A stretch of 64,000 nt of DNA, taken from positions 341,591 to 405,590 of the forward strand of contig NZ_FMHI01000005.1 in assembly GCF_900090145.1 (NCBI RefSeq), written 5' to 3'. Positions 20,834 through 37,086 of this stretch are shown one piece after another. The translations under genes and the position numbers were made by a program. How positions within the stretch are numbered: position 1 is the stretch's first letter; every line of letters starts with the position of its first letter. Source of the DNA: Streptomyces sp. WMMB 322 (GTDB lineage Bacteria; Actinomycetota; Actinomycetes; Streptomycetales; Streptomycetaceae). Below the pieces are notes generated by a model that saw only the letters and a program-made list of their open reading frames with translations, was not told the DNA's origin and did no database searches.

Positions 20834-21367
20834 TCAGTTCGACGCCGCGACGAGGATCGCCATCAGTCCGCTGAGTGCCAGGAAGATCCAACTCAGGAGC
20901 AGACCTGCCGTCGCAGAGCCCTCGCCCCGTTCTCCCGTACGGCGGACCTCGTGGCGCGCCTTGTGACCCAGGATGACGCCCGGCGCCGCTCCGATCCAGA
21001 ACAGGTACGGGGCGTCGAACCCCCACATCAGCGGTGTCGTGACCAGGGAGAGGACGGGCGCCGCGATGCCGCAGACCAGTGCGGCGGCCGCCGTGCTGTT
21101 GTGCCGGCGCGGCACCGGGTACGGCACGGGGGGCTGCGGCTGGAAAGGCATCAACTGGCCCTGGGCGAAGGGTCGTTGAAAGGTCGGAGGGACGGCGCTG
21201 GGCCCGTTGGGCACATCGCTCGTCAGCTGCTGGAGCTCCTCCACCGTGCGGGCGCCCAGGGCGCGGCCGAGGCGGTAGTCGTACTCGTCCTTCGTCAGCC
21301 GGCCCTCTGCGTAAGCGGCCTTCAGTACGTCTCCCGCCCTGTCCCGGTCGGCGTTCCCCGCGAGCAT
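20834..21367 (-). CDS. DUF1707 and DUF4190-type membrane protein
   Basis: Encodes 177 aa. The N-terminal ~45 residues form a DUF1707 domain (NADRDRAGDVLKAAYAEGRL then DEYDYRLGRALGARTVEEL). A Pro/Gln-rich linker follows, then two or three hydrophobic segments with a DUF4190-like pattern (AAALVCGIAAPVLSLVTTPL; GLLLSWIFLALSGLMAILVA). The function is unknown; DUF1707 proteins are common in actinobacteria. The ATG at 21367 has AAGGGG nine bases upstream; GTG codons at 21376 and 21373 are possible but too close to that site. It lies between rpoC and the str operon. Confidence 0.8.
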   Translation of the reverse strand: MLAGNADRDRAGDVLKAAYAEGRLTKDEYDYRLGRALGARTVEELQQLTSDVPNGPSAVPPTFQRPFAQGQLMPFQPQPPVPYPVPRRHNSTAAAALVCGIAAPVLSLVTTPLMWGFDAPYLFWIGAAPGVILGHKARHEVRRTGERGEGSATAGLLLSWIFLALSGLMAILVAASN

Positions 21368-21397
21368 CCGCACCACCCCCTTCGAGCCATCATGCCC

Positions 21398-21433
21398 AGA
21401 GGGCGACCGCCCCGGTAGGGACGGCCGCCCTCT
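21398..21433 (-). terminator. rpoC terminator hairpin
   Basis: AGAGGGCG pairs with CGCCCTCT, with further partial pairing inside, 22 bases past the rpoC stop. It ends the rplJL-rpoBC unit. Confidence 0.7.
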
Positions 21434-21455
21434 GTAGCAGAGCTATGACTTCAGG

Positions 21456-25355
<3,900 letters not shown>

Positions 25356-25480
25356 TCTCGTCAATCCCTCTCAGGGTTGTGTCGATGAATGGTCTGAGCG
25401 GGGTTTGGAGGGTCACCTCCAGGCCCCCAGGGCCGAGGGGGAGGCCGGAACGCCTGGCGAACGCGTCCCGGCCAGACCCG

Positions 25481-28966
<3,486 letters not shown>

Positions 28967-29058
28967 GAGGGGGTCCTTCCGAGGGCTCGGACTCTCTGCG
29001 CGCATACCGGTGCCCCTGGCGACGGGCAGGGAGCAGCTAACAGGCAGCGCAAAGGGTC

Positions 29059-29087
29059 AGTGTAGCCTCAAGGCCCACTGATGTCCA
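29059..29087 (-). promoter_or_regulatory. rpoB promoter, TGGACA-N17-TACACT
   Basis: On the minus strand TGGACA (29087-29082) and TACACT (29064-29059) are separated by exactly 17 bases, a close match to the housekeeping sigma (HrdB) consensus. The start site would be near 29052, about 86 bases before the TTG start of rpoB. It would let rpoBC be expressed apart from rplJL. Confidence 0.65.
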
Positions 29088-29426
29088 GAGCAGATTTCCG
29101 GGACCGGGTACGGTCCCGGTCTCCGCCTCCAGCCGGTGGCAATCTCTCCTCCGGGAGGACCCTGTCCTTCGTTCCCTCCGGGAGGGCCCCCTAGTTGTTC
29201 ATCTCCGCCGCGGCCCGTCCGGACGGCCTCGGTACGTCAGGACGGAACGGGCTTGCCGCAACACTTCCCGCTTCGTTCTCGATCCATGCCTCGGAACCCG
29301 GATCGATGCGAACGGCGCGTCCAGAGAATTACGTGCTGAGTGGCGTTCGTCAAGGGCCCCTCGGCGGCGGAGATCACGATACCGGCCGGTTCCGAGGGGG
29401 GACGGAACCGCTTCAGAGACGCCGAA

Positions 29427-29454
29427 GGGCGACCACCCGGCTGGGTGATCGCCC
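29427..29454 (-). terminator. Attenuator-like hairpin after rplL
   Basis: A 12-bp stem (GGGCGATCACCC with one wobble pair) around a 4-base loop, 29 bases past the rplL stop. A smaller 6-bp stem (GGGGTC/GACCCC, 29463-29478) precedes it. There is no T-tract. It may reduce read-through so that ribosomal protein L7/L12 is made in excess over RNA polymerase, as in other bacteria. Confidence 0.6.
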
Positions 29455-29483
29455 CTGGCTGAGGGGTCATGAGACCCCGGTGA

Positions 29484-29873
29484 TCACTTGACCTCGACGG
29501 AGGCGCCGGCGCCCTCGAGGGACTCCTTCGCCTTCTCCGCGGCGTCCTTCGCGACCTTCTCGAGGACGGGCTTCGGGGTGCTGTCCACGAGCTCCTTGGC
29601 CTCCTTCAGACCCAGCGAGGTCAGCTCGCGCACGACCTTGATGACCTGGATCTTCTTGTCGCCGGCGCCGGTGAGGACGACGTCGAACTCGTCCTGCTCC
29701 TCGGCCTCCTCGGCGGCGCCGCCGCCCTGACCCGGGGCGGCAACGGCGACGGCGGCCGGGGCGGCGGCCTCGACGTCGAACTTCTCCTCGAACGCCTTCA
29801 CGAACTCGGAGAGCTCGATGAGGGTCATGTCACTGAACTGCTCGAGCAGCTCGTCCTGGCTGAGCTTCGCCAT
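29484..29873 (-). CDS. rplL: 50S ribosomal protein L7/L12
   Basis: Encodes 129 aa. L7/L12 forms the flexible stalk that recruits elongation factors. The N-terminal dimerisation helices ([20 protein letters not shown]), an Ala/Gly-rich acidic hinge near residues 45-60 and the C-terminal domain ([20 protein letters not shown]) are present. It lies 117 bases after rplJ. Confidence 0.97.
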   Translation of the reverse strand: MAKLSQDELLEQFSDMTLIELSEFVKAFEEKFDVEAAAPAAVAVAAPGQGGGAAEEAEEQDEFDVVLTGAGDKKIQVIKVVRELTSLGLKEAKELVDSTPKPVLEKVAKDAAEKAKESLEGAGASVEVK

Positions 29874-29990
29874 GGTGGCGGTCCTTCCACTAGTCCGGCT
29901 GGTGCCGTGTGTATGTATCGACGGGTTCGTCAGACTCCGAGCCCGCTGCGACCGGGCGCGCGTGCCTGCCCGGCCTCGGCGGGAGCCGAA

Positions 29991-30530
29991 TTACTCGGCA
30001 CCGCCCTGCTCGACCTTGCTGCGCAGCGCGTCCGCGGTACGGGCGAACTTCGTCAGCGGGGCCTGGAAGGTCGCCGCGGCCTTCGCCATCGACGCCTTCA
30101 TGCCGCCGGCCAGCTTGGCGAGCAGCACCTCGCGGGATTCGAGCGCCGCGAGCTTGTTCAGGTCGGCGGCGCTGTAGAGCGCGCCGTCGACGATGCCGCC
30201 CTTGACCACGAGGGCAGGGTTGTCCTTGGCGAAGTCACGAAGACCCTTCGCCGCCGCGACCGGGTCACCGGTGACGAAGGCGACGGCCGACGAGCCCGTG
30301 AAGAACTCGTCGAGCTCGTTGATCCCGGCCTCGTTGGCCGCGATCTTGGTCAGCGTGTTCTTCACCACGCGGTACTGGGCGTCCTCACCGAGCGAACGGC
30401 GCAGCTCCCTGAGCTGGGCAACCGAAAGCCCCGTGTACGCGGTGACCACTGCGGCGTTGGAGTCACGGAACTTGTTCGTGATCTCCTCAACGGCGGCGAT
30501 CTTGTCGGGCGCGACTTGTTCCCTCGCCAT
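29991..30530 (-). CDS. rplJ: 50S ribosomal protein L10
   Basis: Encodes 179 aa from the ATG at 30530, with GGAAGGAG upstream. L10 is the base of the L7/L12 stalk. The conserved blocks [20 protein letters not shown] and [18 protein letters not shown] are present, and the C-terminal helix that binds L12 follows. In many bacteria L10-L12 binds its own leader; a structured leader is visible here. Confidence 0.97.
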   Translation of the reverse strand: MAREQVAPDKIAAVEEITNKFRDSNAAVVTAYTGLSVAQLRELRRSLGEDAQYRVVKNTLTKIAANEAGINELDEFFTGSSAVAFVTGDPVAAAKGLRDFAKDNPALVVKGGIVDGALYSAADLNKLAALESREVLLAKLAGGMKASMAKAAATFQAPLTKFARTADALRSKVEQGGAE

Positions 30531-30750
30531 GAGCCTCGGCCTCCTTCCGGGTGATGAGACCGCTCGGAAGGGGCTGGAACGACGAAACGCCCCTGCGCAG
30601 GCGCATGGGGCGTGGCTCGACCGGGACGACATACATCTCCCCGGGAGCTTTCCTCATCACCTACGCGGGTCGCCCGCAGCTAGCGGATCCTTCGGCCGAC
30701 GTGCCTCTTGGGTGAGCACGACGACGACCAGCGGTCTTTGGCTTCGTACG
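30531..30750 (-). ncRNA. L10 leader of rplJ
   Basis: The 220 bases before rplJ contain the stretch GCCAAAGACCGCTGGTCGTC near the 5' end and a stable 3' hairpin at 30587-30613 (ACGCCCC-A-TGCG, loop CCTG, CGCA-GGGGCGT). This arrangement fits the known L10 leader class, in which L10-L12 binding controls rplJL. I infer the class from position and structure, without a covariance search. Confidence 0.6.
30587..30613 (-). terminator. Terminal hairpin of the L10 leader
   Basis: An 11-bp stem with one bulged A and a CCTG loop, followed by TTCGTCG. It ends 57 bases before the rplJ ATG and could act as an attenuator or as a switch partner in the leader. Confidence 0.5.
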
Positions 30751-30780
30751 AGATTACGCGACGGCCCCCTCCTGCACCAA
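30751..30780 (-). promoter_or_regulatory. Candidate rplJ promoter, TTGGTG-N18-TAATCT
   Basis: On the minus strand TTGGTG (30780-30775) and TAATCT (30756-30751) are 18 bases apart. The -35 box lies inside the terminator hairpin of the upstream lipoprotein gene. The match is fair; the position directly before the L10 leader is in its favour. Confidence 0.4.
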
Positions 30781-30802
30781 ATCCGGTGCCGGAGGGGGCC
30801 GT
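30761..30802 (-). terminator. Terminator of the lipoprotein gene
   Basis: An 18-bp stem (ACGGCCCCCTCC...GGAGGGGGCCGT with one mismatch) around a short loop, 22 bases past the stop of the lipoprotein gene. Confidence 0.75.
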
Positions 30803-30824
30803 CCGAAGACCCGCCGGTCTGCGC

Positions 30825-31721
30825 TCAGCTTCGGCCGGGCAGCGCGTCCTCGAAGGCGACCGTGTCGGACGCGGGCGGTGCCTCCACGGAGACATCGGTG
30901 CCGTAGTCCGAGTAGTAGACCGTGGAGTCCAGGTCGCCGTTCTTGCCCTTTGCCCGCTCCTGCTTCTTCACGAGCAGGTGGTCGCCGTCGATCCAGACGT
31001 CGACCTTCTCGGTCTTGAAGCCCTGCTGCTCGAGCTGGTCGGCGAGCTGGTCCAGTTCCTTCTCAGTGAGCTTCTTGGACTGCATACGGGCCAGTTCGGC
31101 GACCTCGACGGTGCCGCTGTAGTGCTCGGTCTTCTTGCCCTTGACGGTCTCGGAGCCCACCTTCTTCACCTTGCCGCTGGCCAGGAGCAGATCGACCGAG
31201 CGGGCAGGGTTGTTGTTCTGCATCTGGTCCTTGACCAGCGCGCCCGACGGACCCCCCTGCTTCGCGAGCCTGTCGTAGTCGTACTTCATCCAGTGCTTGC
31301 CCTTGCCGGCCGTGGAGGCGAACTGGTCACCGAGGTTCACGTACATGGCGTCCTCGGTGTAGCGGGCGGGCATCGCCTTGCCGCTCGTCGGAAGGGCACT
31401 CGCGCCGGCGCCCTGCTGCGTGACGGTCATCTCGGCGGTCGTGCCGCCGCCGGACCAGTCGAGCGAGCCCTCGGTCTTCGTGGAGATCTCGCCCTGCGGA
31501 GTGCCCTGCGTCTGGTCGCCCTCCACCTTCGCGGACTGCTTCGCCTCGGTGCTCTTCGACGCCTGCTCCAGCTCGCCGATGGCCATCTGGGCCGGCGAGA
31601 GGCCCTCTTCGTCCTTGGCGCCGCCGCCGGCGTCCGTACCACCGGAGCCGCCGCTGCAGGCAGTGAGACCGGCCGCCATCACAACTCCTGCCGCCATCAT
31701 GGCGATTCGGGCATGACGCAT
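30825..31721 (-). CDS. Secreted lipoprotein, LppX/LolA-like candidate
   Basis: Encodes 298 aa. The signal peptide (MRHARIAMMAAGVVMAAG) ends at a lipobox LTAC with lipidated Cys22, followed by a Gly/Ser-rich linker, so the mature protein should be anchored on the outer face of the membrane. The body is rich in Lys, Thr and Glu, with YTEDAMYVNLGDQF and VDVWIDGDHLLVKKQ, a pattern seen in LppX/LprG-like or LolA-fold lipid carriers. The exact function is not known. It has its own terminator and lies between rplA and rplJ, a common place for such a gene in Streptomyces. Confidence 0.8.
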   Translation of the reverse strand: MRHARIAMMAAGVVMAAGLTACSGGSGGTDAGGGAKDEEGLSPAQMAIGELEQASKSTEAKQSAKVEGDQTQGTPQGEISTKTEGSLDWSGGGTTAEMTVTQQGAGASALPTSGKAMPARYTEDAMYVNLGDQFASTAGKGKHWMKYDYDRLAKQGGPSGALVKDQMQNNNPARSVDLLLASGKVKKVGSETVKGKKTEHYSGTVEVAELARMQSKKLTEKELDQLADQLEQQGFKTEKVDVWIDGDHLLVKKQERAKGKNGDLDSTVYYSDYGTDVSVEAPPASDTVAFEDALPGRS

Positions 31722-31800
31722 CTGATTCCCCCAGTTTTTCCACTTGTTGAGCAGTACGCACAGGACCTTATCCCGGGCGGGTGCGCCCCGCGCAACGCAG

Positions 31801-31838
31801 CACCGGGCCCCGCCCTCCGGGGAGGACGGGGCCCGGTG
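31801..31838 (-). terminator. rplA terminator
   Basis: CACCGGGCCCCG pairs perfectly with its complement, with further CCTCC/GGAGG pairing inside, 34 bases past the rplA stop. Confidence 0.8.
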
Positions 31839-31872
31839 TCCAGTGCGGCCCGCGCGGGTCCGAGCGTGGCGC

Positions 31873-32595
31873 TCAGACGGCGGCGGGGTCCTCCTCGGTG
31901 AGGAGGTTGCGGGTGCGGTTGGGGTCGACAGGGATGCCGGGGCCCATCGTGGTGGCGATGGACGTCTTCTTCACGTACCGGCCCTTGGCCGCCGACGGCT
32001 TCAGCCGCTGGACCTCCTCGATCGCCGCGGCGTAGTTCTCGACGAGCTGCGTGTCGTCGAAGGACGCCTTGCCGATGATGAAGTGGAGGTTGGCGTGCTT
32101 GTCGACGCGGAACTCGATCTTGCCGCCCTTGATGTCGTTGACGGCCTTGGTCACGTCGGGCGTGACGGTGCCGGTCTTCGGGTTCGGCATCAGACCACGC
32201 GGACCGAGCACGCGGCCGAGGCGGCCGACCTTGCCCATCAGGTCCGGGGTGGCGACGACGGCGTCGAAGTCCAGACGACCGCCTGCGACCTCCTCGATCA
32301 GCTCGTCACCGCCGACGATGTCGGCTCCCGCGGCCTCCGCGGCTGCTGCACGGTCACCGGTCGCGAAGACCAGGACCCGGGCGGTCTTGCCGGTGCCGTG
32401 CGGCAGGTTCACGGTGCCGCGCACCATCTGGTCGGCCTTGCGCGGGTCGACGCCCAGACGCAGGGCGACCTCGACGGTCGCGTCGAACTTCTTGGTGCTG
32501 GTCTCCTTGGCGAGACGCACCGCCTCGAGCGGGGCGTACAGACGCTCCCGGTCGATCTTGGCATCCGCCTCGCGGAAGTACTTGCTGCGCTTCAC
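31873..32595 (-). CDS. rplA: 50S ribosomal protein L1
   Basis: Encodes 240 aa from the GTG at 32595 ([20 protein letters not shown]), with GGAG just upstream. L1 forms the mobile stalk at the E site and often represses rplKA by binding its mRNA. The [19 protein letters not shown] signature is intact. The longer frame upstream lies in the 100-base rplK-rplA spacer and is not conserved. Confidence 0.96.
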   Translation of the reverse strand: MKRSKYFREADAKIDRERLYAPLEAVRLAKETSTKKFDATVEVALRLGVDPRKADQMVRGTVNLPHGTGKTARVLVFATGDRAAAAEAAGADIVGGDELIEEVAGGRLDFDAVVATPDLMGKVGRLGRVLGPRGLMPNPKTGTVTPDVTKAVNDIKGGKIEFRVDKHANLHFIIGKASFDDTQLVENYAAAIEEVQRLKPSAAKGRYVKKTSIATTMGPGIPVDPNRTRNLLTEEDPAAV

Positions 32596-32695
32596 TTCTG
32601 CTCCTGACAGTGGCGTCGTGCGGCTGTGACCGCACGGCGGTTTCGGAGTCGTGGTACGGGCCTGCGCGGGCCCTTCCACGGGAGGGACGGGCCGG

Positions 32696-33130
32696 TCAGC
32701 TCTCGACGGTGACGCCCATGGAACGGGCGGTGCCGGCGATGATCTTCTCGGCCTGGTCCAGGTCGTTGGCGTTCAGGTCGGGCATCTTCGTCGTGGCGAT
32801 CTCCCGGACCTGATCACGCGTGATCTTCGCGACCTTGGTCGTGTGCGGAGTGCCGGAGCCCTTCTCCACGCCCGCTGCCTTCAGGATCATCTTCGACGCC
32901 GGCGGCGTCTTGGTGATGAAGGTGAAGGAGCGGTCCTCGTAGACCGTGATCTCCACGGGGATGACCCAGCCGCGCTGCGACTCGGTCGCCGCGTTGTAGG
33001 CCTTGCAGAACTCCATGATGTTGACGCCGTGCTGGCCCAGTGCCGGGCCGACCGGCGGTGCCGGGTTGGCGGCGCCGGCCTGGATCTGGAGCTTGATCAG
33101 CCCCGCGACCTTCTTCTTCTTGGGAGGCAT
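32696..33130 (-). CDS. rplK: 50S ribosomal protein L11
   Basis: Encodes 144 aa. L11 binds the GTPase centre of 23S rRNA, is the target region of thiostrepton and is needed for RelA activation. It begins [20 protein letters not shown], followed by the proline-rich [19 protein letters not shown]. The GGGGGAGAGC-type sequence upstream provides a ribosome site. In related genomes nusG lies directly before it; here a GNAT gene intervenes. Confidence 0.97.
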   Translation of the reverse strand: MPPKKKKVAGLIKLQIQAGAANPAPPVGPALGQHGVNIMEFCKAYNAATESQRGWVIPVEITVYEDRSFTFITKTPPASKMILKAAGVEKGSGTPHTTKVAKITRDQVREIATTKMPDLNANDLDQAEKIIAGTARSMGVTVES

Positions 33131-33198
33131 GCTCTCTCCGGGTCTTTAGTGAGAGGTGATTCGCCTCCACCCTCGAGCGGATGAAGGCATACCGCACC

Positions 33199-33228
33199 AC
33201 GATAGCGGGTGCGGCGGTGCGGCCTGAA
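33199..33228 (-). promoter_or_regulatory. Candidate rplK promoter, TTCAGG-N18-TATCGT
   Basis: On the minus strand TTCAGG (33228-33223) and TATCGT (33204-33199) are 18 bases apart, about 70 bases before the rplK start. The match is modest. The 302-base gap (33131-33432) shows no other feature. Confidence 0.35.
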
Positions 33229-33432
33229 ACCGGCTGCTCAGAGGGCCGCGGCGGGCGGCCGGGCACAGGGCCGGTGCCGGCCGCAGCCCTCGGCAGTCTC
33301 CCGGCCTGTCGCAACAGCCCGAGGCGAACCTCTGGTCCTCGACGCGCCTCACCGCGCCCCAGTGCGCCTCAGTGCGGGTCCGGGGTGCGGCCTGGTCGTC
33401 TTGAGCGGCGCAGACCTCGGTCACGCCGGTCG

Positions 33433-33936
33433 TCACTCACTCTCAAGCGGACGGGTCCACGCAACTTCACGGTCGAGTTGCCCTGTTCCTGTGAACAGGC
33501 GCACCTGATGAGTGCCGGCCAGGGCGGCGGCGAGTTCGCGGCGGTCTGCGGGGATGAAGCCGAGCTTTTGCCAGAACAGCCCTGAGCGCCGGCTGAACAG
33601 CCAGGCGCGCCCGGCGCCTTCGGCGGCTGCCGCGTTCAGAGCGAAGAGCGCGAGGGCGGTCCCGTAGTTGGATCGTCGCGCATCGGGATGCACAGCAACG
33701 CTGCGGATGAGCGCATGACGTCCGTCGGTGCTGAGCTCGTACCCGGTGCTGCCGGTGATCGAGCCGTCCTGGTTTCGATCGATCCACAGGCGGACGGCAG
33801 GTGAGTCGAGGCCGCTCAGCGTGAGATCAACGTCGCTGAGGAACTGCGTCAGACCAGCCATGTGCTCACGCGCCACCCTTGTCAGCGTCGCTGGGAGGTT
33901 GGAGCTCGAAGCTGTGCAGTCATGCGCCGTGATCAC
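33433..33936 (-). CDS. GNAT-family N-acetyltransferase inserted between nusG and rplK
   Basis: Encodes 167 aa from a GTG at 33936; an ATG at 33858 is an alternative. The acetyl-CoA region is visible as LIRSVAVHPDARRSNYGTAL (around residues 76-95), and FWQKLGFIPADRRELAAAL matches the C-terminal part of arsenic-resistance-type (ArsN2-like) GNATs; the acetyl-CoA loop is less perfect than the usual RxxGxG/A. The substrate is unknown. By eye about a quarter of its codons end in A or T, far more than in the flanking ribosomal genes, which suggests later acquisition. Confidence 0.75.
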   Translation of the reverse strand: MITAHDCTASSSNLPATLTRVAREHMAGLTQFLSDVDLTLSGLDSPAVRLWIDRNQDGSITGSTGYELSTDGRHALIRSVAVHPDARRSNYGTALALFALNAAAAEGAGRAWLFSRRSGLFWQKLGFIPADRRELAAALAGTHQVRLFTGTGQLDREVAWTRPLESE

Positions 33937-34073
33937 TGCGGCATTCTCTCAGCGGCTCTGAGCTGCCGTGCACTGGGCATCCTTCTGTGATCACCGCGAC
34001 TGGCCCATGGCTCCTGGCTCCTGGCCGACCTGGCCAACCTGGCACGAGCGTGGCGCGGGCGAGGTGCAACGCG

Positions 34074-34113
34074 AGAGCCCCCGCCCAACGGAAAGCCGCT
34101 GGCCAGGGGCTCT
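34074..34113 (-). terminator. secE-nusG terminator
   Basis: AGAGCCCC pairs with GGGGCTCT around a structured 24-base loop, 17 bases past the nusG stop. It separates nusG from the GNAT gene. Confidence 0.6.
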
Positions 34114-34130
34114 TTCGGAGCGCTGAAGGC

Positions 34131-34979
34131 CTAGTTCTTCTGGATCTGGTCGAAGCTCAGCTCGACCGGCGTCTCGCGGCCGAAGATCTCGACGAGGCCC
34201 TTGACCTTCTTGGAGTCGGGGTTGATCTCGTTGATCGTCGCCTGGAGCGTGGCGAACGGGCCGTCGGTGACGGTGACCGAGTCGCCGACCTCGAAGTCCA
34301 GCACCTGGACTTCGACCTTGCGGCCCGGGCCGCCCGCGGGCTTGCCCTCCTCCTCGGCGACCGCGGCCTTGGCGGCCTTCTCCTCGGCCTCCGGCGCGAG
34401 CATCTTGACGATCTCGTCGAGGGTCAGCGGGTAGGGGTCGTAGGCGTTGCCGACGAAGCCCGTGACGCCAGGAGTGTTACGGACGACGCCCCAGGACTCG
34501 TTGGTGAGGTCCATGCGCACCAGGACGTAGCCGGGGAGCTTGTTCTGCCGGACCGTGCGGCGGTCGCCGTTCTTGATCTGGACGACCTCTTCCTGCGGCA
34601 CCTCGGCCTGGAAGATGTAGTCCTCGACGTTGAGCGATACTGCGCGCTGCTCGAGGTTCGTCTTCACGCGGTTCTCGTAGCCCGCGTAGGTGTGGATCAC
34701 GTACCACTCGCCGGGGAGGAGCCGAAGCTCGTCGCGGAGTGCGGCGACGGGGTCCTCGGTCTCCGGTTCGACCTCGTCGGCCTCCTGCGCGGCGGCGTCC
34801 TCGGCGGTCTCAGCGACCTGGTCCGACTCGACGTGGAGCGCGGCTTCCTCCGCCGGTTCACCGGCGGCGGCCTCGGCCTCGGCCGCCTGGTCCGCGTCGT
34901 CCGCTGCCTCGACGATGTCGCGTGCGGTGTCGTCGCCCTCGCCGGGCTCGACGGCATCGTTCAGGTTGGGATCAGACAC
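34131..34979 (-). CDS. nusG: Transcription termination/antitermination factor NusG
   Basis: Encodes 282 aa from a GTG. NusG binds RNA polymerase and couples it to Rho, NusE or the ribosome. The first ~85 residues are acidic and Ala-rich, an extension usual in Streptomyces. The NGN domain follows ([20 protein letters not shown]), then an insertion rich in Ala, Glu and Lys, then the KOW domain ([20 protein letters not shown]) and the C-terminal [15 protein letters not shown]. It lies 71 bases after secE. Confidence 0.97.
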   Translation of the reverse strand: MSDPNLNDAVEPGEGDDTARDIVEAADDADQAAEAEAAAGEPAEEAALHVESDQVAETAEDAAAQEADEVEPETEDPVAALRDELRLLPGEWYVIHTYAGYENRVKTNLEQRAVSLNVEDYIFQAEVPQEEVVQIKNGDRRTVRQNKLPGYVLVRMDLTNESWGVVRNTPGVTGFVGNAYDPYPLTLDEIVKMLAPEAEEKAAKAAVAEEEGKPAGGPGRKVEVQVLDFEVGDSVTVTDGPFATLQATINEINPDSKKVKGLVEIFGRETPVELSFDQIQKN

Positions 34980-35050
34980 GGTGACTGCTTCTTCCTGGCT
35001 TCATGGGTTCGAACATACGCACAGCGCCGCGCTGCGGTGCCTTCGCGGGC

Positions 35051-35332
35051 TCAGCCGAAAACGTACTTGACGGCCTGGGTGAACCCGTAGTCAATCACGG
35101 TCACGAAAGCGATCATGATGACAACGAAGACAATCACCACGGAGGTGTACGTCGACAGCTGATGCCGGGTGGGCCAGACGACCTTGCGGAGCTCCGCGAC
35201 GATCTGCCGGTAGAACAGGGCGAGTCGGCCGAAGGGGCCCTTCTTGCCTCGCTTGCCCCCGCGACGGGGCTTGCCGCCCTCCGACGATCCGCCGGGCTCT
35301 GGGACCTGGGTGGTATCCGTGATCTCCGTCAC
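35051..35332 (-). CDS. secE: Protein translocase subunit SecE
   Basis: Encodes 93 aa from a GTG with GAGGACGA upstream. The N-terminal ~35 residues are basic and Gly-rich. The amphipathic helix [20 protein letters not shown] precedes a single membrane helix ([20 protein letters not shown]). It clamps SecY (993-2306). The secE-nusG pairing and the tRNA-Trp just upstream are the usual order in actinobacteria. Confidence 0.97.
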   Translation of the reverse strand: MTEITDTTQVPEPGGSSEGGKPRRGGKRGKKGPFGRLALFYRQIVAELRKVVWPTRHQLSTYTSVVIVFVVIMIAFVTVIDYGFTQAVKYVFG

Positions 35333-35441
35333 TCGTCCTCACCTGATCCGGGTCGATGCCGTGCGGCATCCGGCCCGGCCGCACAGCGGTGCATTTCAGT
35401 ACGTACGCAAGCACTCACACGCCGCTCGGCGGTGTGTGGAG

Positions 35442-35514
35442 CAGGGCCGGAGGGACTCGAACCCCCAACCGCTGGTTTTGGAGACCAGTGCTCTTCCAAT
35501 TGAGCTACGACCCT
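35442..35514 (-). tRNA. tRNA-Trp (anticodon CCA)
   Basis: 73 nt. The acceptor stem AGGGTCG/CGGCCCT, D arm GCTCAATTGGAAGAGC, anticodon loop CTCCAAA with CCA, and T arm GGGGGTTCGAGTCCCTC are all present; the discriminator is G. The CCA tail is not encoded. It lies 109 bases upstream of secE on the same strand and may share its transcript. Confidence 0.95.
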
Positions 35515-35690
35515 TTGTGATTCCCCAACTTACCCCATCGGAACGACTGCTCGTTGATTGCACCGGGCGATGGGCCGGGGACCGACGACGTGTGAGTGTA
35601 CGTGGTCCCCGCCCGGGCGTCGAACACGTAAGGCGCCCAGGCACGCACTCCCCGGTGCCGGGGGCCGGTGCCGTCTGGGACCATGCCTCC

Positions 35691-36929
35691 ATGAGCGCTG
35701 CAACGCCACCTGCACAGTCACCCACCGAACGACGTGTATCGGCCCGTGTCGGGTCGATCTCCGAGTCCGCGACGCTCGCCGTCGACGCCAAGGCGAAGGC
35801 CCTCAAGGCCGCCGGGCGTCCGGTGATCGGCTTCGGCGCGGGCGAGCCGGACTTCCCGACGCCCGACTACATCGTGGACGCGGCGGCAGAAGCTTGCCGC
35901 GACACGAGGAATCACCGGTACACACCGGCCGGTGGCCTCCCCGAACTGAAGACCGCAATCGCCGAGAAGACCCTGCGCGATTCCGGTTACGAGATCGACC
36001 CCGCGCAGGTGCTGGTCACCAACGGCGGCAAGCAGGCGATCTACGAGTCCTTCGCCGCTGTCCTCGACCCGGGCGACGAGGTCATCGTCCCGGCGCCGTA
36101 CTGGACCACCTACCCCGAGTCGATCAGGCTGGCGGGCGGCGTGCCCGTGCCCGTCGTCGCCGACGAGACGACCAACTACCTCGTCAGCATCGAGCAGTTG
36201 GAGGCAGCGCGCACAGAACGGACGAAGATGGTCGTCTTCGTCTCCCCCTCCAACCCCACCGGCGCCGTCTACCCGCACGCACAGGTCGAGGCCGTCGGCA
36301 AGTGGGCCGTGGAGCACGGGCTCTGGGTCATGACGGACGAGATCTACGAGCATCTCGTCTACGGGGACGCCTCCTTCACCTCTCTCCCCGCGGTCGTTCC
36401 CGAGCTGCGCGACAAGTGCGTCGTCGTCAACGGGGTCGCCAAGACCTACGCGATGACGGGCTGGCGCGTCGGCTGGATCATCGGCCCGAAGGACGTCGTG
36501 AAGGCCGCGACGAACCTGCAGTCGCACGCCACTTCCAACGTCAGCAACGTCTCGCAGGTGGCCGCCGCCGCCGCGGTCTCCGGCAGCCTCGACGCGGTCG
36601 CGGAGATGCGCACGGCCTTCGACCGCCGGCGCCGCACGATCGTGCGGATGCTGAACGAGATCGAAGGCGTCGTCTGCCCCGAGCCGGAGGGCGCCTTCTA
36701 CGCCTACCCCTCCGTGAAGGGCCTGCTCGGCAAGGAGATCCGCGGCAGGCGCCCGGCGACGAGCGTCGAGCTGGCGGAACTGATCCTCGAGGAGGCGGAG
36801 GTCGCGGTCGTGCCGGGCGAGGCGTTCGGCACCCCCGGCTACCTGCGGCTGTCCTACGCGCTCGGCGACGAGGACCTCGCCGAGGGCGTCTCGCGCATGC
36901 AGAAGCTGCTGGGCGAGGCGCGCGACTGA
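35691..36929 (+). CDS. aspC: Pyridoxal phosphate-dependent aminotransferase, aspartate aminotransferase type (class Ib)
   Basis: Encodes 412 aa from the ATG at 35691. It likely transfers the amino group of aspartate to 2-oxoglutarate. Class I motifs are [16 protein letters not shown] near residue 43, [16 protein letters not shown], the SPSNPTG motif, [12 protein letters not shown] and the PLP-lysine region [16 protein letters not shown] (Ala where Ser is more usual). The position next to tRNA-Trp and secE is conserved in Streptomyces. Narrow substrate preference cannot be read from sequence, and similar enzymes can also act on prephenate. Confidence 0.9.
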   Translation: MSAATPPAQSPTERRVSARVGSISESATLAVDAKAKALKAAGRPVIGFGAGEPDFPTPDYIVDAAAEACRDTRNHRYTPAGGLPELKTAIAEKTLRDSGYEIDPAQVLVTNGGKQAIYESFAAVLDPGDEVIVPAPYWTTYPESIRLAGGVPVPVVADETTNYLVSIEQLEAARTERTKMVVFVSPSNPTGAVYPHAQVEAVGKWAVEHGLWVMTDEIYEHLVYGDASFTSLPAVVPELRDKCVVVNGVAKTYAMTGWRVGWIIGPKDVVKAATNLQSHATSNVSNVSQVAAAAAVSGSLDAVAEMRTAFDRRRRTIVRMLNEIEGVVCPEPEGAFYAYPSVKGLLGKEIRGRRPATSVELAELILEEAEVAVVPGEAFGTPGYLRLSYALGDEDLAEGVSRMQKLLGEARD

Positions 36930-36938
36930 GAGCAGCCC

Positions 36939-37019
36939 CGCCGAGGGCCTCGCACAGGCCCTCGGCGCAGACGTGAGGACGGTCCCGCGGTGCACGCCAC
37001 CGCGGGACCGTCCTCACGT
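36939..37019 (+). terminator. Two strong hairpins after the aminotransferase
   Basis: Hairpin 1 (36939-36967): 12-bp stem CGCCGAGGGCCT with a 5-base loop. Hairpin 2 (36971-37019): a perfect 21-bp stem starting ACGTGAGGACGGTCCCGCGG with a 7-base loop. They end transcription before the adenosine deaminase gene, whose start follows 67 bases later. Confidence 0.85.
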
Positions 37020-37086
37020 TCGGCCGGGCGCCCGTTCAGGGGCGGGCGGCTACCGGCGGACGGGAGGTTTGCGGCAGGATCTGTGG

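Larger units (their letters stand above)
28967..29483. other. 517-base rplL-rpoB spacer
   Basis: In order toward rpoB it contains two hairpins just after rplL, several short GC-rich dyads (for example CCGGGACC and its complement at 29098-29119), the rpoB promoter and an 86-base leader. No protein-coding gene was recognised. Confidence 0.6.
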
